From the NCBI GenBank assembly GCA_017936245.1, contig JAGBFY010000185.1:1-7494 (forward strand): a stretch of DNA of 7,494 nucleotides, read 5' to 3'. Shown piece by piece: positions 1 to 7,121 of this stretch. A program made the position numbers and the translations under genes. Under the pieces are notes generated by a model. That model was given only the letters and a program-made list of their open reading frames with translations, ran no database searches and had not been told where the DNA came from. Each line of letters begins with the position of its first letter. The stretch's first letter is position 1. This DNA is from Kiritimatiellia bacterium. Lineage in GTDB: Bacteria; Verrucomicrobiota; Kiritimatiellia; RFP12; UBA1067.

Positions 1-2430
1 CGTCGGCATCACGACATGGACGGCTCCTGCCGCAGGGATTGAAATGTGCTTCTTCTCACCGTTGCACTCCACCGTTCCGTCAAAGGGATGGGACACCCTG
101 TTGGCTATTGAGAGGTTCACCATCCCCGATTCATCCGGTGCGCATGTAACAGTTAAATTGTCGGAAAGGTCATAAGACTCCGCACCGTTGATAGCGTTAG
201 CGAGCGCTTTCGCGTTCGGGGCGATGATATAGACGGGAAACTGAGTGAGCATCAGGCTACAAAGTCCGTTTCCGTCCAACTGAACAGGATTGACATTGCC
301 GCTGAAGTCCGCGATCTTGGCATCCTTCGGCAGAGGGACTCTGAGACACTTTGGCGGGAGCGTGCCATCGGCGTGACCGGGATCGACGCTCCATACCGCC
401 GCGAGCGCATCCCCCGTAGCGAGACGGTCGAACGCGAAGCCCCTCACCGTACCGACGGGCCGGATGTCGGCGACATATCGGCAGTCCGGAAGAAGATTGC
501 CAAGCGCATTGACGCCAATCGCAAGCGCCGTAGGCGTTAGTTCCCCGTCGCGCCAGTAGGGCGTGACCCACGGGTGGAGTGACTCGACCTGCGGCCAGTG
601 CTTGAGTACGGTCAGGTACTGGCGGACGTATTCCGCAGAGTAGTCCAATTCCTTCAGTCCCCATGCGTACGACGGTTTCTCACGAAGATAGTCGTCTCCC
701 CAGCCGTTGCAGTCCCATTCAGGGATGCGGGTGAAGCTGTTGTTGCCTGTCTCCGATATGCAAATGCGCGTTTCAGGCCCATATCCGTACCGCGCCATGT
801 CGGCTCGGAGATACGCGAGGCTCGCGTCAAGGTCTGGCCGCCCTGGCTTGTCGCAGAGTCCGTAGCAGTGAATGCCGACCATGTCATAGCGGAAACTCTT
901 CTCGCGCGAAACGCGCAGATAGTTTGAGATCGCCAGACCGGATGTGCTTTTCGGCGCATACATGAATGTTCCGTGCGTCGGAGCGCCGCGCAGTTCAGGA
1001 TAACGCCGCTTAGCGCCTCGAATCGCCGCCGACTGCGCCTTGAAGTATTCGTCGTAGCGTCCTGAAGACGGCAGTCCAGAACGCTCGTCCTCGTTGGAGA
1101 ACGCAACGCCGCGAAACACGTCCGGCGGAAGCCCCTCCGCGTATCTGTAGGCGAAATCCTCTATCGCCGCCTCCATCTCCGGTGTCACCTCGGTCCATCC
1201 TCGCGGATTGGACATGTCGGCCAGCTTCCAGTTGAAACAGGTCGTGATCAGGCATTCGATTCGGTTGTTCCGCAAAAGATCCACGTAGGGACGGCCGGCC
1301 TCCAGCCCATCAGGCGGTCTGGCGCCCTTGCGCCAGCCACTGCCCCACGTAGTCGCGCCGAAACCGAAGCGCCGGTGGAACGCGGCGGCCTCCAATCCGA
1401 GAGGATGGTCGAACCATTGCTGCGCAGCGAAGACGTTCTTGGTTGCGTGCCGGTTGTCGAGCGGCTGATATACGCAGAGACGAAAGTAGTCCGTCCAAGA
1501 AAGTTCCTTTCCGTCTCCGTCGGCGGCGGCGAAATCGCAGCGAAGTACGTAAAGGCCCTTCGGCAGATTGCCGAAGTCCGGCTTGACAATGGCCGTACCT
1601 CCGTCGCCGAAGATTGCCTCGACGCTTCCGGACCTTATATTGGAGCGATAGACGTTTTCAAGCGAGTATCTGACTTTTGCCTTCGCCCCTGGATTCCCCG
1701 CAAGCACAAGCGTCGCGTCCAGCGCACTGCCGGAAGGGATGCAGTTGCGCGGATCTGACGTCTCGAGCCGCGCCTGTACGGGCGCTTCCGTGTATGATGT
1801 AGCCTCGCCGCCCTCCTCCAGCTGGAAGCCGTCGACGAGAAGACCGTCCCCGCCGGACACTGAAAACGAGAGTCCCTTGCCGCTTCCTCTGAATGTCCGC
1901 GAAAAGCGACGCCACTCTCCATTCGCCTTGAACTTCGCGGCGCTGTTGGTCACGTCGCCGAAGTTCCAGAACTGACCAGGATAGGCGTCTGGATGCTTTT
2001 CCGGCCTTGCGGCCGGCGCAAGCCCCAACCGGAAATCACATTTTGCACCAGAGGACGACTTGGCGTAGGCGCTGAGCGTGTAGGTCTTCCCCTCTTCAAG
2101 AGGTGTCGGAAAGGAGAAAAGAATCCGCTTACCCACAACAGCGTTCAACTTCAGCGCGTGACGGCCGAAAAGTCCGCCTTCAACGATTTCCTGTCCCGGA
2201 ACGCCGTTCGCCACGAAATGGTGCGCCCCGTGTTCGCTGAAACGCCAATAGCGAAGGCCGCTTTCAAACGATGGATTTGGCAGGAGATTGCAAGTCGGCA
2301 TGAGCGGAACATGCAACCGATCGTACGTCCAAAAGTCTATGCCACGCACAGGCGGGGGCGTTTCCGCCGCAATTGCCGACGAAGCGTATAGCATCGAGGC
2401 GAACAGAGTAAACCACATTGTGCAAAACAT
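1..2430 (-). CDS. Secreted CBM plus TIM-barrel glycoside hydrolase, clan GH-A-like (C-terminus beyond window)
   Basis: The frame is open for exactly 810 codons from ATG 2430 to the left edge, with no stop, so the gene is intact here but its end is not seen. Residues 1-22 form an uncharged hydrophobic signal peptide with likely cleavage after AIAA. About 48-217 look like a CBM_4_9-type jelly roll: it opens with NLLPNPSFESG and closes with the typical LVDGFQLEEGG...Y213. About 218-335 resemble a beta-sandwich. About 335-690 look like a TIM barrel. SNEDE carries the candidate acid/base Glu447 after Asn446; GIHCYG fits the strand-6 His-x-Tyr; ICISETGN carries the candidate nucleophile Glu560. The Asn-Glu, His-x-Tyr, Glu order is that of retaining clan GH-A enzymes. 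A beta-sandwich follows (to about YIIAPN, 734-739), and another beta-rich domain begins after it. I cannot name the GH family or substrate. The start is fixed by an in-frame TAA at 2442-2440 and an AGG seven bases upstream. The location is probably periplasm, cell surface or outside. Confidence 0.8.
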   Translation of the reverse strand, partial: MFCTMWFTLFASMLYASSAIAAETPPPVRGIDFWTYDRLHVPLMPTCNLLPNPSFESGLRYWRFSEHGAHHFVANGVPGQEIVEGGLFGRHALKLNAVVGKRILFSFPTPLEEGKTYTLSAYAKSSSGAKCDFRLGLAPAARPEKHPDAYPGQFWNFGDVTNSAAKFKANGEWRRFSRTFRGSGKGLSFSVSGGDGLLVDGFQLEEGGEATSYTEAPVQARLETSDPRNCIPSGSALDATLVLAGNPGAKAKVRYSLENVYRSNIRSGSVEAIFGDGGTAIVKPDFGNLPKGLYVLRCDFAAADGDGKELSWTDYFRLCVYQPLDNRHATKNVFAAQQWFDHPLGLEAAAFHRRFGFGATTWGSGWRKGARPPDGLEAGRPYVDLLRNNRIECLITTCFNWKLADMSNPRGWTEVTPEMEAAIEDFAYRYAEGLPPDVFRGVAFSNEDERSGLPSSGRYDEYFKAQSAAIRGAKRRYPELRGAPTHGTFMYAPKSTSGLAISNYLRVSREKSFRYDMVGIHCYGLCDKPGRPDLDASLAYLRADMARYGYGPETRICISETGNNSFTRIPEWDCNGWGDDYLREKPSYAWGLKELDYSAEYVRQYLTVLKHWPQVESLHPWVTPYWRDGELTPTALAIGVNALGNLLPDCRYVADIRPVGTVRGFAFDRLATGDALAAVWSVDPGHADGTLPPKCLRVPLPKDAKIADFSGNVNPVQLDGNGLCSLMLTQFPVYIIAPNAKALANAINGAESYDLSDNLTVTCAPDESGMVNLSIANRVSHPFDGTVECNGEKKHISIPAAGAVHVVMPT

Positions 2431-2442
2431 ACTACTACCTTA
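2431..2442 (-). promoter_or_regulatory. Four-base gene junction with tandem stops and embedded ribosome binding site
   Basis: The LamG gene ends in TAG (2437-2435) and is followed by a second TAG (2434-2432), one base, and then the next ATG at 2430. The AGG at 2440-2438 is the LamG gene's last codon and also the likely Shine-Dalgarno core for the downstream hydrolase, seven bases from its start. In the hydrolase's own frame a TAA at 2442-2440 prevents any upstream extension. Tight translational coupling is likely. Confidence 0.6.
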
Positions 2443-5400
2443 GGATTAACATGAAGCCAACCTTGCTCTCGACAAACAGCACTCCGTCTTCAACCTTCGT
2501 CGCATGTTCGCCCTTTAGACCCGTCACAGCAAACCTCGCGCTGTCCTTAACCGCTCCGAAGCCAAACCGCAGAACCGGGAGTCTGTGCGGCATCTTTGCG
2601 CCCTTAAACGCCGACATGTCGAGAACGACACTGCCCGACACTGAGGAGACCGTGGACATTGACACTGGGGCGCTTAGCGCAGATAGCGGAACCTTGAGAA
2701 CCGCGCCGTCCGCAATCTGGACATCTTCGATATTTGCGGCTATCACCGCCCCGAGATCCATCACGACTCCACCGACGAAGCGGTATGCACCCTTGAATTC
2801 GCCCAAACCAGTAAGAGTCTGCATCGAGGACAATGTGAAAGGATGCGCGACAGTCGTAGGCGCAGAGAACGTCGCCCCTGCGGCGACGTGGATGTTCGTC
2901 GCTCCAATGCCCCGATCCGACACGTCGTCAAGCACAAAGGCCTTGCGAGCCAGGGTACGCACGCCAAACTTCTTCGCATAGTGTTCCTGCACTTCCCGCA
3001 TTTCGTCCGCCTCGAGCGCCTTCGTCCAGAGGACGACCGCTGCGATGTCACCAGTAAAGTATCCTCCGTCGAGATTACTCCTGAGCGAGCCGATTTTCAG
3101 GTTTTCGCTCACGCGTGCTCCGTTGGAAGAAACTGTCCCCTCACGGAAGTGCCCGTCAACCAGACGTCGGATTTTGGCATTCGTACCGTCAATGGCGAAC
3201 ACGACAATGTGCGCAGCCCCGTCATTCATTCGCATTGGCTTTGTCATCATTAGGTAGTCGTCCTTCCCAATCCTCGAAGATCCCGTTCCGACAACGCCGT
3301 CCTTGTGGAAGCCGATCACGGTGTCGAAGCTTTCCTTCCACACGCCGTCCGCCAGTGTCGAGACGATTCCCTTGCCTTCCACGAAATTGTTCGCGCTTTG
3401 GTCGCTGACATATGCGTTGCCGTCCGCCACGGTACGGAAGACGACCGCCACAGTCACGTCATTCAGCCCTGTGATCGGGCTGTCGTCCGCCGCGATGCCA
3501 AGCGCCGTCTTCGCAGCGCCATCGAAGCGAAGAGCTGCGTTGCCGAATGCGTCGTGGACAAGCGTTGGCCCGGCAGAGCCGAGCCCCGCCTCAACCGTAG
3601 CCGTGACAGAATTGCCGACGTCCGTCCAGGACGTCACCTCGTCTCCGTCTTCGGCGGAGATACTGTCTGCATCAAACTCGATTGCGCCGGACGGCAGCTC
3701 GGGAGCGTCGGCGGACGAGAACTGCGCCGCAACGACCTCCGTCCTGTCGATCGCAAGCTGCGCGGCGTCAGCGCCTGCGTACTTTTCCGCAAGGACTGCG
3801 CATACTGCATTCAATTCGCTCACACCCATCACACGGTTCCTGTAGAGGCGAATTTCCGCAATTTCGCCTTCGAAGGCAAGTTTTGGGGAAGCCGTATTCC
3901 AGTTATTCCAGACTAGCGCGGTGTGAAGTCCGATGGAGAATGGATTTTTCGCTAAGGGGAAACCGCCATCCTTCAACCCCTCCGCAGTCTTGGCGACAGT
4001 CACGCCGTCGATGCTCATGACGGCATTGGCCCCATCCACCGAATAGGCCATAACATGGACGTTGCCGTCGCACACGCCACTTTCGCCGACAACGGCACAG
4101 AAAAGATCCGTGCCGTCCGACGCATTGCCGTTGTCGTAGACGCGGCCCGCGACAGGCCAACGTGAATTGTTAACAGAAAGCCCGAATCCGTTCGAGCCGT
4201 AGCTGATGCCGCTGCCGAGAATGCCTTCGTTGTAGTTGTATTGGTAGTCGGATGTCGTGCTGCCGCTGCCGATAGTGGACTTCCTGAACACGACGACGGC
4301 CGTGAAGTTCGTGGCGTCGCGGAGAGGATTGGAATCGGCTGGAATCACAAGCCCCGTCACATCCGTCCCGCTCCGCGTGAACTTTATGCCCGCGTGGCCG
4401 TTGAAGGAATCCGCGGAAACGGTTGGGTTGAGAACGACATTGGTCCAGGCGGAGGCTGTGATGAGGCCTGCGGCTGACGGCATCTGCGCCGTCAGCGTAC
4501 CTGATTCGTCGGTCCACGACGAAATCGGGGCACCGTCGGAAAGTCCCGTCGATGCCTTGTCGCCGATGAAAATAATGCAGTCGTCAGTGTAGTTGTCTGC
4601 GGGGACACCCACGACGCGAACCGATCCGGCCTCCACGTCGAGGGTGCCGGTGAAGCGAGTCGCATCCGTAAGGATCATCTCGCCGGAACCGCTCTTCACA
4701 AGAGTACCTGCGCCCCAGAGTGGCGCCGCCTGCACAAAACGCTTCGATCCCCAATCAATCGTCGATGAGCCCTCGTCAGAAACCTCGAGCTGATAGGTGT
4801 TTGTCCAATCCGCCTTCGTCCCGGCGCCATCCGTGAGCGTGCCTCCAGCAAGCTGTATCTTGTATGTGCTGTTGCCGAAATCTTCGCCCGCCTCGTTCTC
4901 GTTCCAGCGATAGGAGGAGATGCGGTCCGCGCCTAGGTTGAACACTCCGCCTTCAAGTCGCACGAAGGCATGCGCATTCGTCTGACAGTTGCCTTCTGCG
5001 TTCCACTGCGTCTTCGAGCCGAAACCGAGCTTCGGCGCGGTGAAATCTCCCCCAGTCTGGGTGAACACGCCTGACGATGGGTATTTGCCCGTATTGACCG
5101 AAATCCCGCTCGAAACGTAGAGAGCGCTCATGGTTGCGCTGCCTCCAGCGAAAAGATACTCTGCGTAGCCGCTTTCGCTACCTTGCTGTCCATTGCCTGA
5201 CGTGGCGGCTACGAATACGGGATATTTGTTGGTAAACGTGCCACCAGACTGCTTAAATATCGCCGGATGCATCGGCGAGGATCCGTGGAGGAGAAGTCCG
5301 TATTCAAGCATGAGGGAGCATCCGTCACACAACCCGTAGATACTTTTGGGATACAAGTTGAGACCCGCCAGCGAAATAGGCGCGGCATTCGTTACGATCC

Positions 5401-5566
5401 CATACTGCGCCGATTCCTTGATGTTGACGTAGTCGGCCGACGTTGCTCCGGCGTCCGCGAGGTCAAGGCTCGACGAACCGGTGAAGTTTATGGTGACCGC
5501 TTCCGTCATCGCAGACGCGATTGCCACGCAGATCGTTGCAATAGTTCTTGTTTTTCCTGTTGTCAT
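2435..5566 (-). CDS. Large secreted protein with autotransporter-associated beta-strand repeats and two LamG-like domains
   Basis: This is a complete 1043-residue protein, probably exported and bound to the cell surface or a glycan. An N-terminal signal peptide (basic TGKTR, then a hydrophobic stretch to about residue 20) probably ends near TEA. Residues 100-250 carry spaced QSGG, QTGG, LEGG and LAGG units, which suggest a beta-helix. About 283-320 match the autotransporter-associated beta-strand (PATR) pattern, GAGTLVKSGSGEMIL followed by FTGTLDVEAGSVRV. Two concanavalin-like/LamG-type domains follow at about 326-598 and 618-868. The last 170 residues look like more beta-helix. No C-terminal autotransporter barrel, PEP-CTERM-like anchor or lipobox is visible, so its attachment is unknown. 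Such proteins are often numerous in Kiritimatiellota and relatives, where their roles are mostly untested. Adhesion or glycan capture is inference from the lectin-like folds and the flanking hydrolases. The start is supported by AAAGG nine bases upstream. Confidence 0.85.
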   Translation of the reverse strand: MTTGKTRTIATICVAIASAMTEAVTINFTGSSSLDLADAGATSADYVNIKESAQYGIVTNAAPISLAGLNLYPKSIYGLCDGCSLMLEYGLLLHGSSPMHPAIFKQSGGTFTNKYPVFVAATSGNGQQGSESGYAEYLFAGGSATMSALYVSSGISVNTGKYPSSGVFTQTGGDFTAPKLGFGSKTQWNAEGNCQTNAHAFVRLEGGVFNLGADRISSYRWNENEAGEDFGNSTYKIQLAGGTLTDGAGTKADWTNTYQLEVSDEGSSTIDWGSKRFVQAAPLWGAGTLVKSGSGEMILTDATRFTGTLDVEAGSVRVVGVPADNYTDDCIIFIGDKASTGLSDGAPISSWTDESGTLTAQMPSAAGLITASAWTNVVLNPTVSADSFNGHAGIKFTRSGTDVTGLVIPADSNPLRDATNFTAVVVFRKSTIGSGSTTSDYQYNYNEGILGSGISYGSNGFGLSVNNSRWPVAGRVYDNGNASDGTDLFCAVVGESGVCDGNVHVMAYSVDGANAVMSIDGVTVAKTAEGLKDGGFPLAKNPFSIGLHTALVWNNWNTASPKLAFEGEIAEIRLYRNRVMGVSELNAVCAVLAEKYAGADAAQLAIDRTEVVAAQFSSADAPELPSGAIEFDADSISAEDGDEVTSWTDVGNSVTATVEAGLGSAGPTLVHDAFGNAALRFDGAAKTALGIAADDSPITGLNDVTVAVVFRTVADGNAYVSDQSANNFVEGKGIVSTLADGVWKESFDTVIGFHKDGVVGTGSSRIGKDDYLMMTKPMRMNDGAAHIVVFAIDGTNAKIRRLVDGHFREGTVSSNGARVSENLKIGSLRSNLDGGYFTGDIAAVVLWTKALEADEMREVQEHYAKKFGVRTLARKAFVLDDVSDRGIGATNIHVAAGATFSAPTTVAHPFTLSSMQTLTGLGEFKGAYRFVGGVVMDLGAVIAANIEDVQIADGAVLKVPLSALSAPVSMSTVSSVSGSVVLDMSAFKGAKMPHRLPVLRFGFGAVKDSARFAVTGLKGEHATKVEDGVLFVESKVGFMLILR
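2963..4591 (-). repeat. Tandem duplicated LamG-like domains within the LamG-domain protein
   Basis: Two domains of about 273 and 251 residues repeat the same landmarks in the same order. These are ISSWTDESG and VTSWTDVGN; FTAVVVFRKS and VTVAVVFRT; VMAYSVDGANA and VVFAIDGTNA; and a final strand and helix, GEIAEIRLYRNRVM...LAEKYAG and GDIAAVVLWTKALE...HYAKKFG. The resemblance is at protein level only; the DNA copies have diverged. This suggests an old internal duplication of a lectin-like module. Domain edges are approximate. Confidence 0.7.
4607..5257 (-). repeat. Beta-helix repeats and one PATR unit in the LamG-domain protein
   Basis: Degenerate units centred on a Gly-Gly turn recur: FKQSGGTFTN (104-113), FTQTGGDFTA (168-177), VRLEGGVFNL (202-211) and IQLAGGTLTD (237-246). 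They are followed by a single clear autotransporter-associated beta-strand unit at about 283-320. Spacing is irregular (34-64 residues), as expected for a right-handed beta-helix with insertions. Unit boundaries are by eye. Confidence 0.6.
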
Positions 5567-5580
5567 GGACTTTTACCTTT
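5567..5580 (-). promoter_or_regulatory. Ribosome binding site of the LamG-domain gene
   Basis: AAAGG at 5580-5576 stands nine bases before ATG 5566 on the minus strand. This supports that start, which is also followed at once by a good signal peptide. Confidence 0.6.
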
Positions 5581-5588
5581 CATTCCTT

Positions 5589-5672
5589 TCAGGAGGACGA
5601 ACTCTTCGGAGAAGCTGCAATCGCCCGCTCGATCCTGTTGAGGCGCTTGGCATCCTTCATTAGCTCGTACAT
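5589..5672 (-). CDS. Possible small ORF of 27 codons in the fucosidase-LamG gap
   Basis: The 124-base gap between the fucosidase stop and the LamG gene start holds ATG 5672 to TGA 5589, encoding a basic, probably helical peptide that begins MYELMKDAKRLNRIERAI and ends in a serine run. A purine-rich AGAGGGAG lies directly before the ATG. That is Shine-Dalgarno-like but closer than ideal; the second ATG at codon 5 has better spacing (about 12 bases). The stop falls just upstream of the LamG gene's ribosome binding site, so translation here could feed ribosomes into that gene. I recognise no homologue. It may be a chance frame, a leader or the remnant of a longer gene. No terminator hairpin with a U-run is visible in the gap. 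Confidence 0.25.
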   Translation of the reverse strand: MYELMKDAKRLNRIERAIAASPKSSSS

Positions 5673-5690
5673 CTCCCTCTAGTTCTGTTT

Positions 5691-7121
5691 TCAAAGTGCA
5701 ACCGCAGACTTCTTTCCGTCTCCCAATCCTTTCACCGTATCCGTTTCGCCGCAGTCGCCGGTGGCGGTGAGGATGGCGTGAACAAGGTCCGGTTCGACAT
5801 AGTAGCGGCGAAGCGTTATCGGCAGCAATAAGCCGCCGTGCGCCGTGATCTGAAGTTCCGTCTTCTGCGGGGAGACCGGAGTTTCAAGAAGCCTCATGCG
5901 CCGATAGCCGATGGATTTCCCGGAAAGGATTTCCTTCCCGTCGGCAAGCACCCGCCAGCCGTCCACTTGTTCACCGTTCGCAAGGTCCTCGCACATCTCA
6001 ACCATGTTGTACGGCTTGCCGTCCCCGGTAATTTCATTGGCGAAAAGCGCATTCTGCATCTCGCCGAAACTTTTGAGTTCCCGAACGTCATCTTCATCTA
6101 GAACTCCCGCCTTATTCGGGGCGATGCCGATATTCATGATTCCGCCATTCCCTACAGTGCCTACATAACGCTGAAGCAGATATGCCGCCCGTTTGGTCGT
6201 TCCTTTCTCACTTTCATGGTAGAACCAGCCCTTCCTGAGAGGAAAGTCGGCTTCACACATCCTAAAATGCGTACCATTTATTGTTCCAGTGTTAATTTGC
6301 GGTCTATAGGCAGAATTGAGATATTTTCCATCTGCATAGCCACCTGTCGGCACTACAGTTGCTCTTGAATCTGGATCAAGAATACCGCGTTCATTTCCAG
6401 GCCAGCGAAATTCAGAATCATCACTCTCTCCGGCAAATATCGTTACATACGGCTGAAGTTCACGAACGAAACGATATACTTCATCAAATTGATAGTATTT
6501 ACCTGCAACACCTATTTTGCGGCGCTCATTTGCACCGCCATACCAACCGTCTCCACCGTTCGCTCCATCGAACCACATCTCAAACACGTCACCGTAATCA
6601 CCGCTGAGCAGTTCCTTTATCTGCGCATGGTATATCTCTACGTACTTTTCCGTTGCATAGTGCGCACTGTTGCGATCCCAAGGCGAGATATACACTCCGA
6701 ATTTGAGCCCTGCCCGACGGCAGGCCTGTTCCATTTCCTTCACATAGTTTCCCTTGCCGCCACGAAACGGAGATTTGCCGATGTTATGTGATGTGGTTTT
6801 AGTTGGCCACAGACAGAACCCGTCATGATGCTTGGCGACAACAACCAATCCCTTCAGCCCACCGGATTTACATGCATTAACAATTTGATCCGCATTAAAT
6901 GCAATTGGATTCAACATCGTTGGATCTTCGTCACCATATCCCCATTCTCGATCGGTATAGGTGTTAAGTCCCCAATGAACAATACCAATTACATCCACAC
7001 CTTTCTCTAACCTTGCGCGAAGCGCTCTGCTTGGCGTCGGACGCTGAGCACACACAGCACAAAAAGCAAACAATATCGATGCAATCGATAAAATAAATTT
7101 AACTGCCGTTTTCTCTTTCAT
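5691..7121 (-). CDS. Secreted alpha-L-fucosidase, family GH29 (subfamily B-like)
   Basis: The enzyme should hydrolyse terminal alpha-L-fucose with retention of configuration, outside the cytoplasm. The subfamily B features suggest a preference for alpha-1,3/1,4 linkages, as in Lewis-type or mucin glycans. Residues 1-25 are a signal peptide (KEKTAVK, hydrophobic core, cleavage after VCA); no lipobox fits. Family motifs appear in order: GLNTYTDREWGYG (51-63), KHHDGFCLWP (97-106), KFGVYISPWDRN (140-151), FEMWFDGANGG (180-190) with nucleophile Asp185, and RWPGNERG (239-246) with likely acid/base Glu244. The 59-residue gap between those two matches my recollection of the Bacteroides type-B enzyme BT2970. 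CEADFPLRKGWFYH (289-302) and NGGIMNIGIAPNKAGVL (325-341) complete the barrel. At 476 residues it has the catalytic domain and a short beta-rich tail, but no added F5/8-type module. The start overlaps the regulator's stop (ATGA). The first 60% of the gene is markedly lower in GC than the rest. Confidence 0.95.
   Translation of the reverse strand: MKEKTAVKFILSIASILFAFCAVCAQRPTPSRALRARLEKGVDVIGIVHWGLNTYTDREWGYGDEDPTMLNPIAFNADQIVNACKSGGLKGLVVVAKHHDGFCLWPTKTTSHNIGKSPFRGGKGNYVKEMEQACRRAGLKFGVYISPWDRNSAHYATEKYVEIYHAQIKELLSGDYGDVFEMWFDGANGGDGWYGGANERRKIGVAGKYYQFDEVYRFVRELQPYVTIFAGESDDSEFRWPGNERGILDPDSRATVVPTGGYADGKYLNSAYRPQINTGTINGTHFRMCEADFPLRKGWFYHESEKGTTKRAAYLLQRYVGTVGNGGIMNIGIAPNKAGVLDEDDVRELKSFGEMQNALFANEITGDGKPYNMVEMCEDLANGEQVDGWRVLADGKEILSGKSIGYRRMRLLETPVSPQKTELQITAHGGLLLPITLRRYYVEPDLVHAILTATGDCGETDTVKGLGDGKKSAVAL
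7118..7121 (-). promoter_or_regulatory. ATGA stop/start overlap coupling regulator and fucosidase
   Basis: The fucosidase ATG (7121-7119) shares bases with the regulator's TGA (7120-7118). Upstream there is only a weak purine stretch (GAAGAAAA), not a clear Shine-Dalgarno sequence. The fucosidase is therefore probably translated by ribosomes finishing the regulator. This implies one transcript for both genes and a link between regulator and enzyme amounts. Confidence 0.75.

Noticed and set aside
1..2430. A broken gene, because several short frames tile this region on the minus strand
   Set aside because: Direct translation from ATG 2430 gives one uninterrupted frame to position 1. The short frames are in other phases and carry no recognisable domains.
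2418..4793. Plus-strand open frames of 60-200 codons opposite the LamG gene
   Set aside because: Their translations are rich in Arg, Pro and Ser without domain motifs, and they mirror a well-supported minus-strand gene. They are antisense shadows in GC-rich DNA.
2435..5566. A classical type V autotransporter
   Set aside because: The C-terminal 170 residues show no 12-strand barrel pattern and do not end in a typical aromatic terminal strand. Only the passenger-like repeats are present.
5563..5583. A six-codon ORF overlapping the LamG gene start
   Set aside because: Its ATG has no well-spaced ribosome binding site and the frame is too short to distinguish from chance.
5567..5690. An intrinsic terminator or internal promoter in the gap
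   Set aside because: The only stem seen (CTTC/GAAG near 5603-5613) is very short and has no U-run. No convincing -35/-10 pair with normal spacing was found on the minus strand.
7047..7121. A lipoprotein signal in the fucosidase leader, because it contains cysteines
   Set aside because: The residues before each cysteine do not fit a lipobox, whereas VCA before Gln26 fits ordinary signal peptidase I cleavage.
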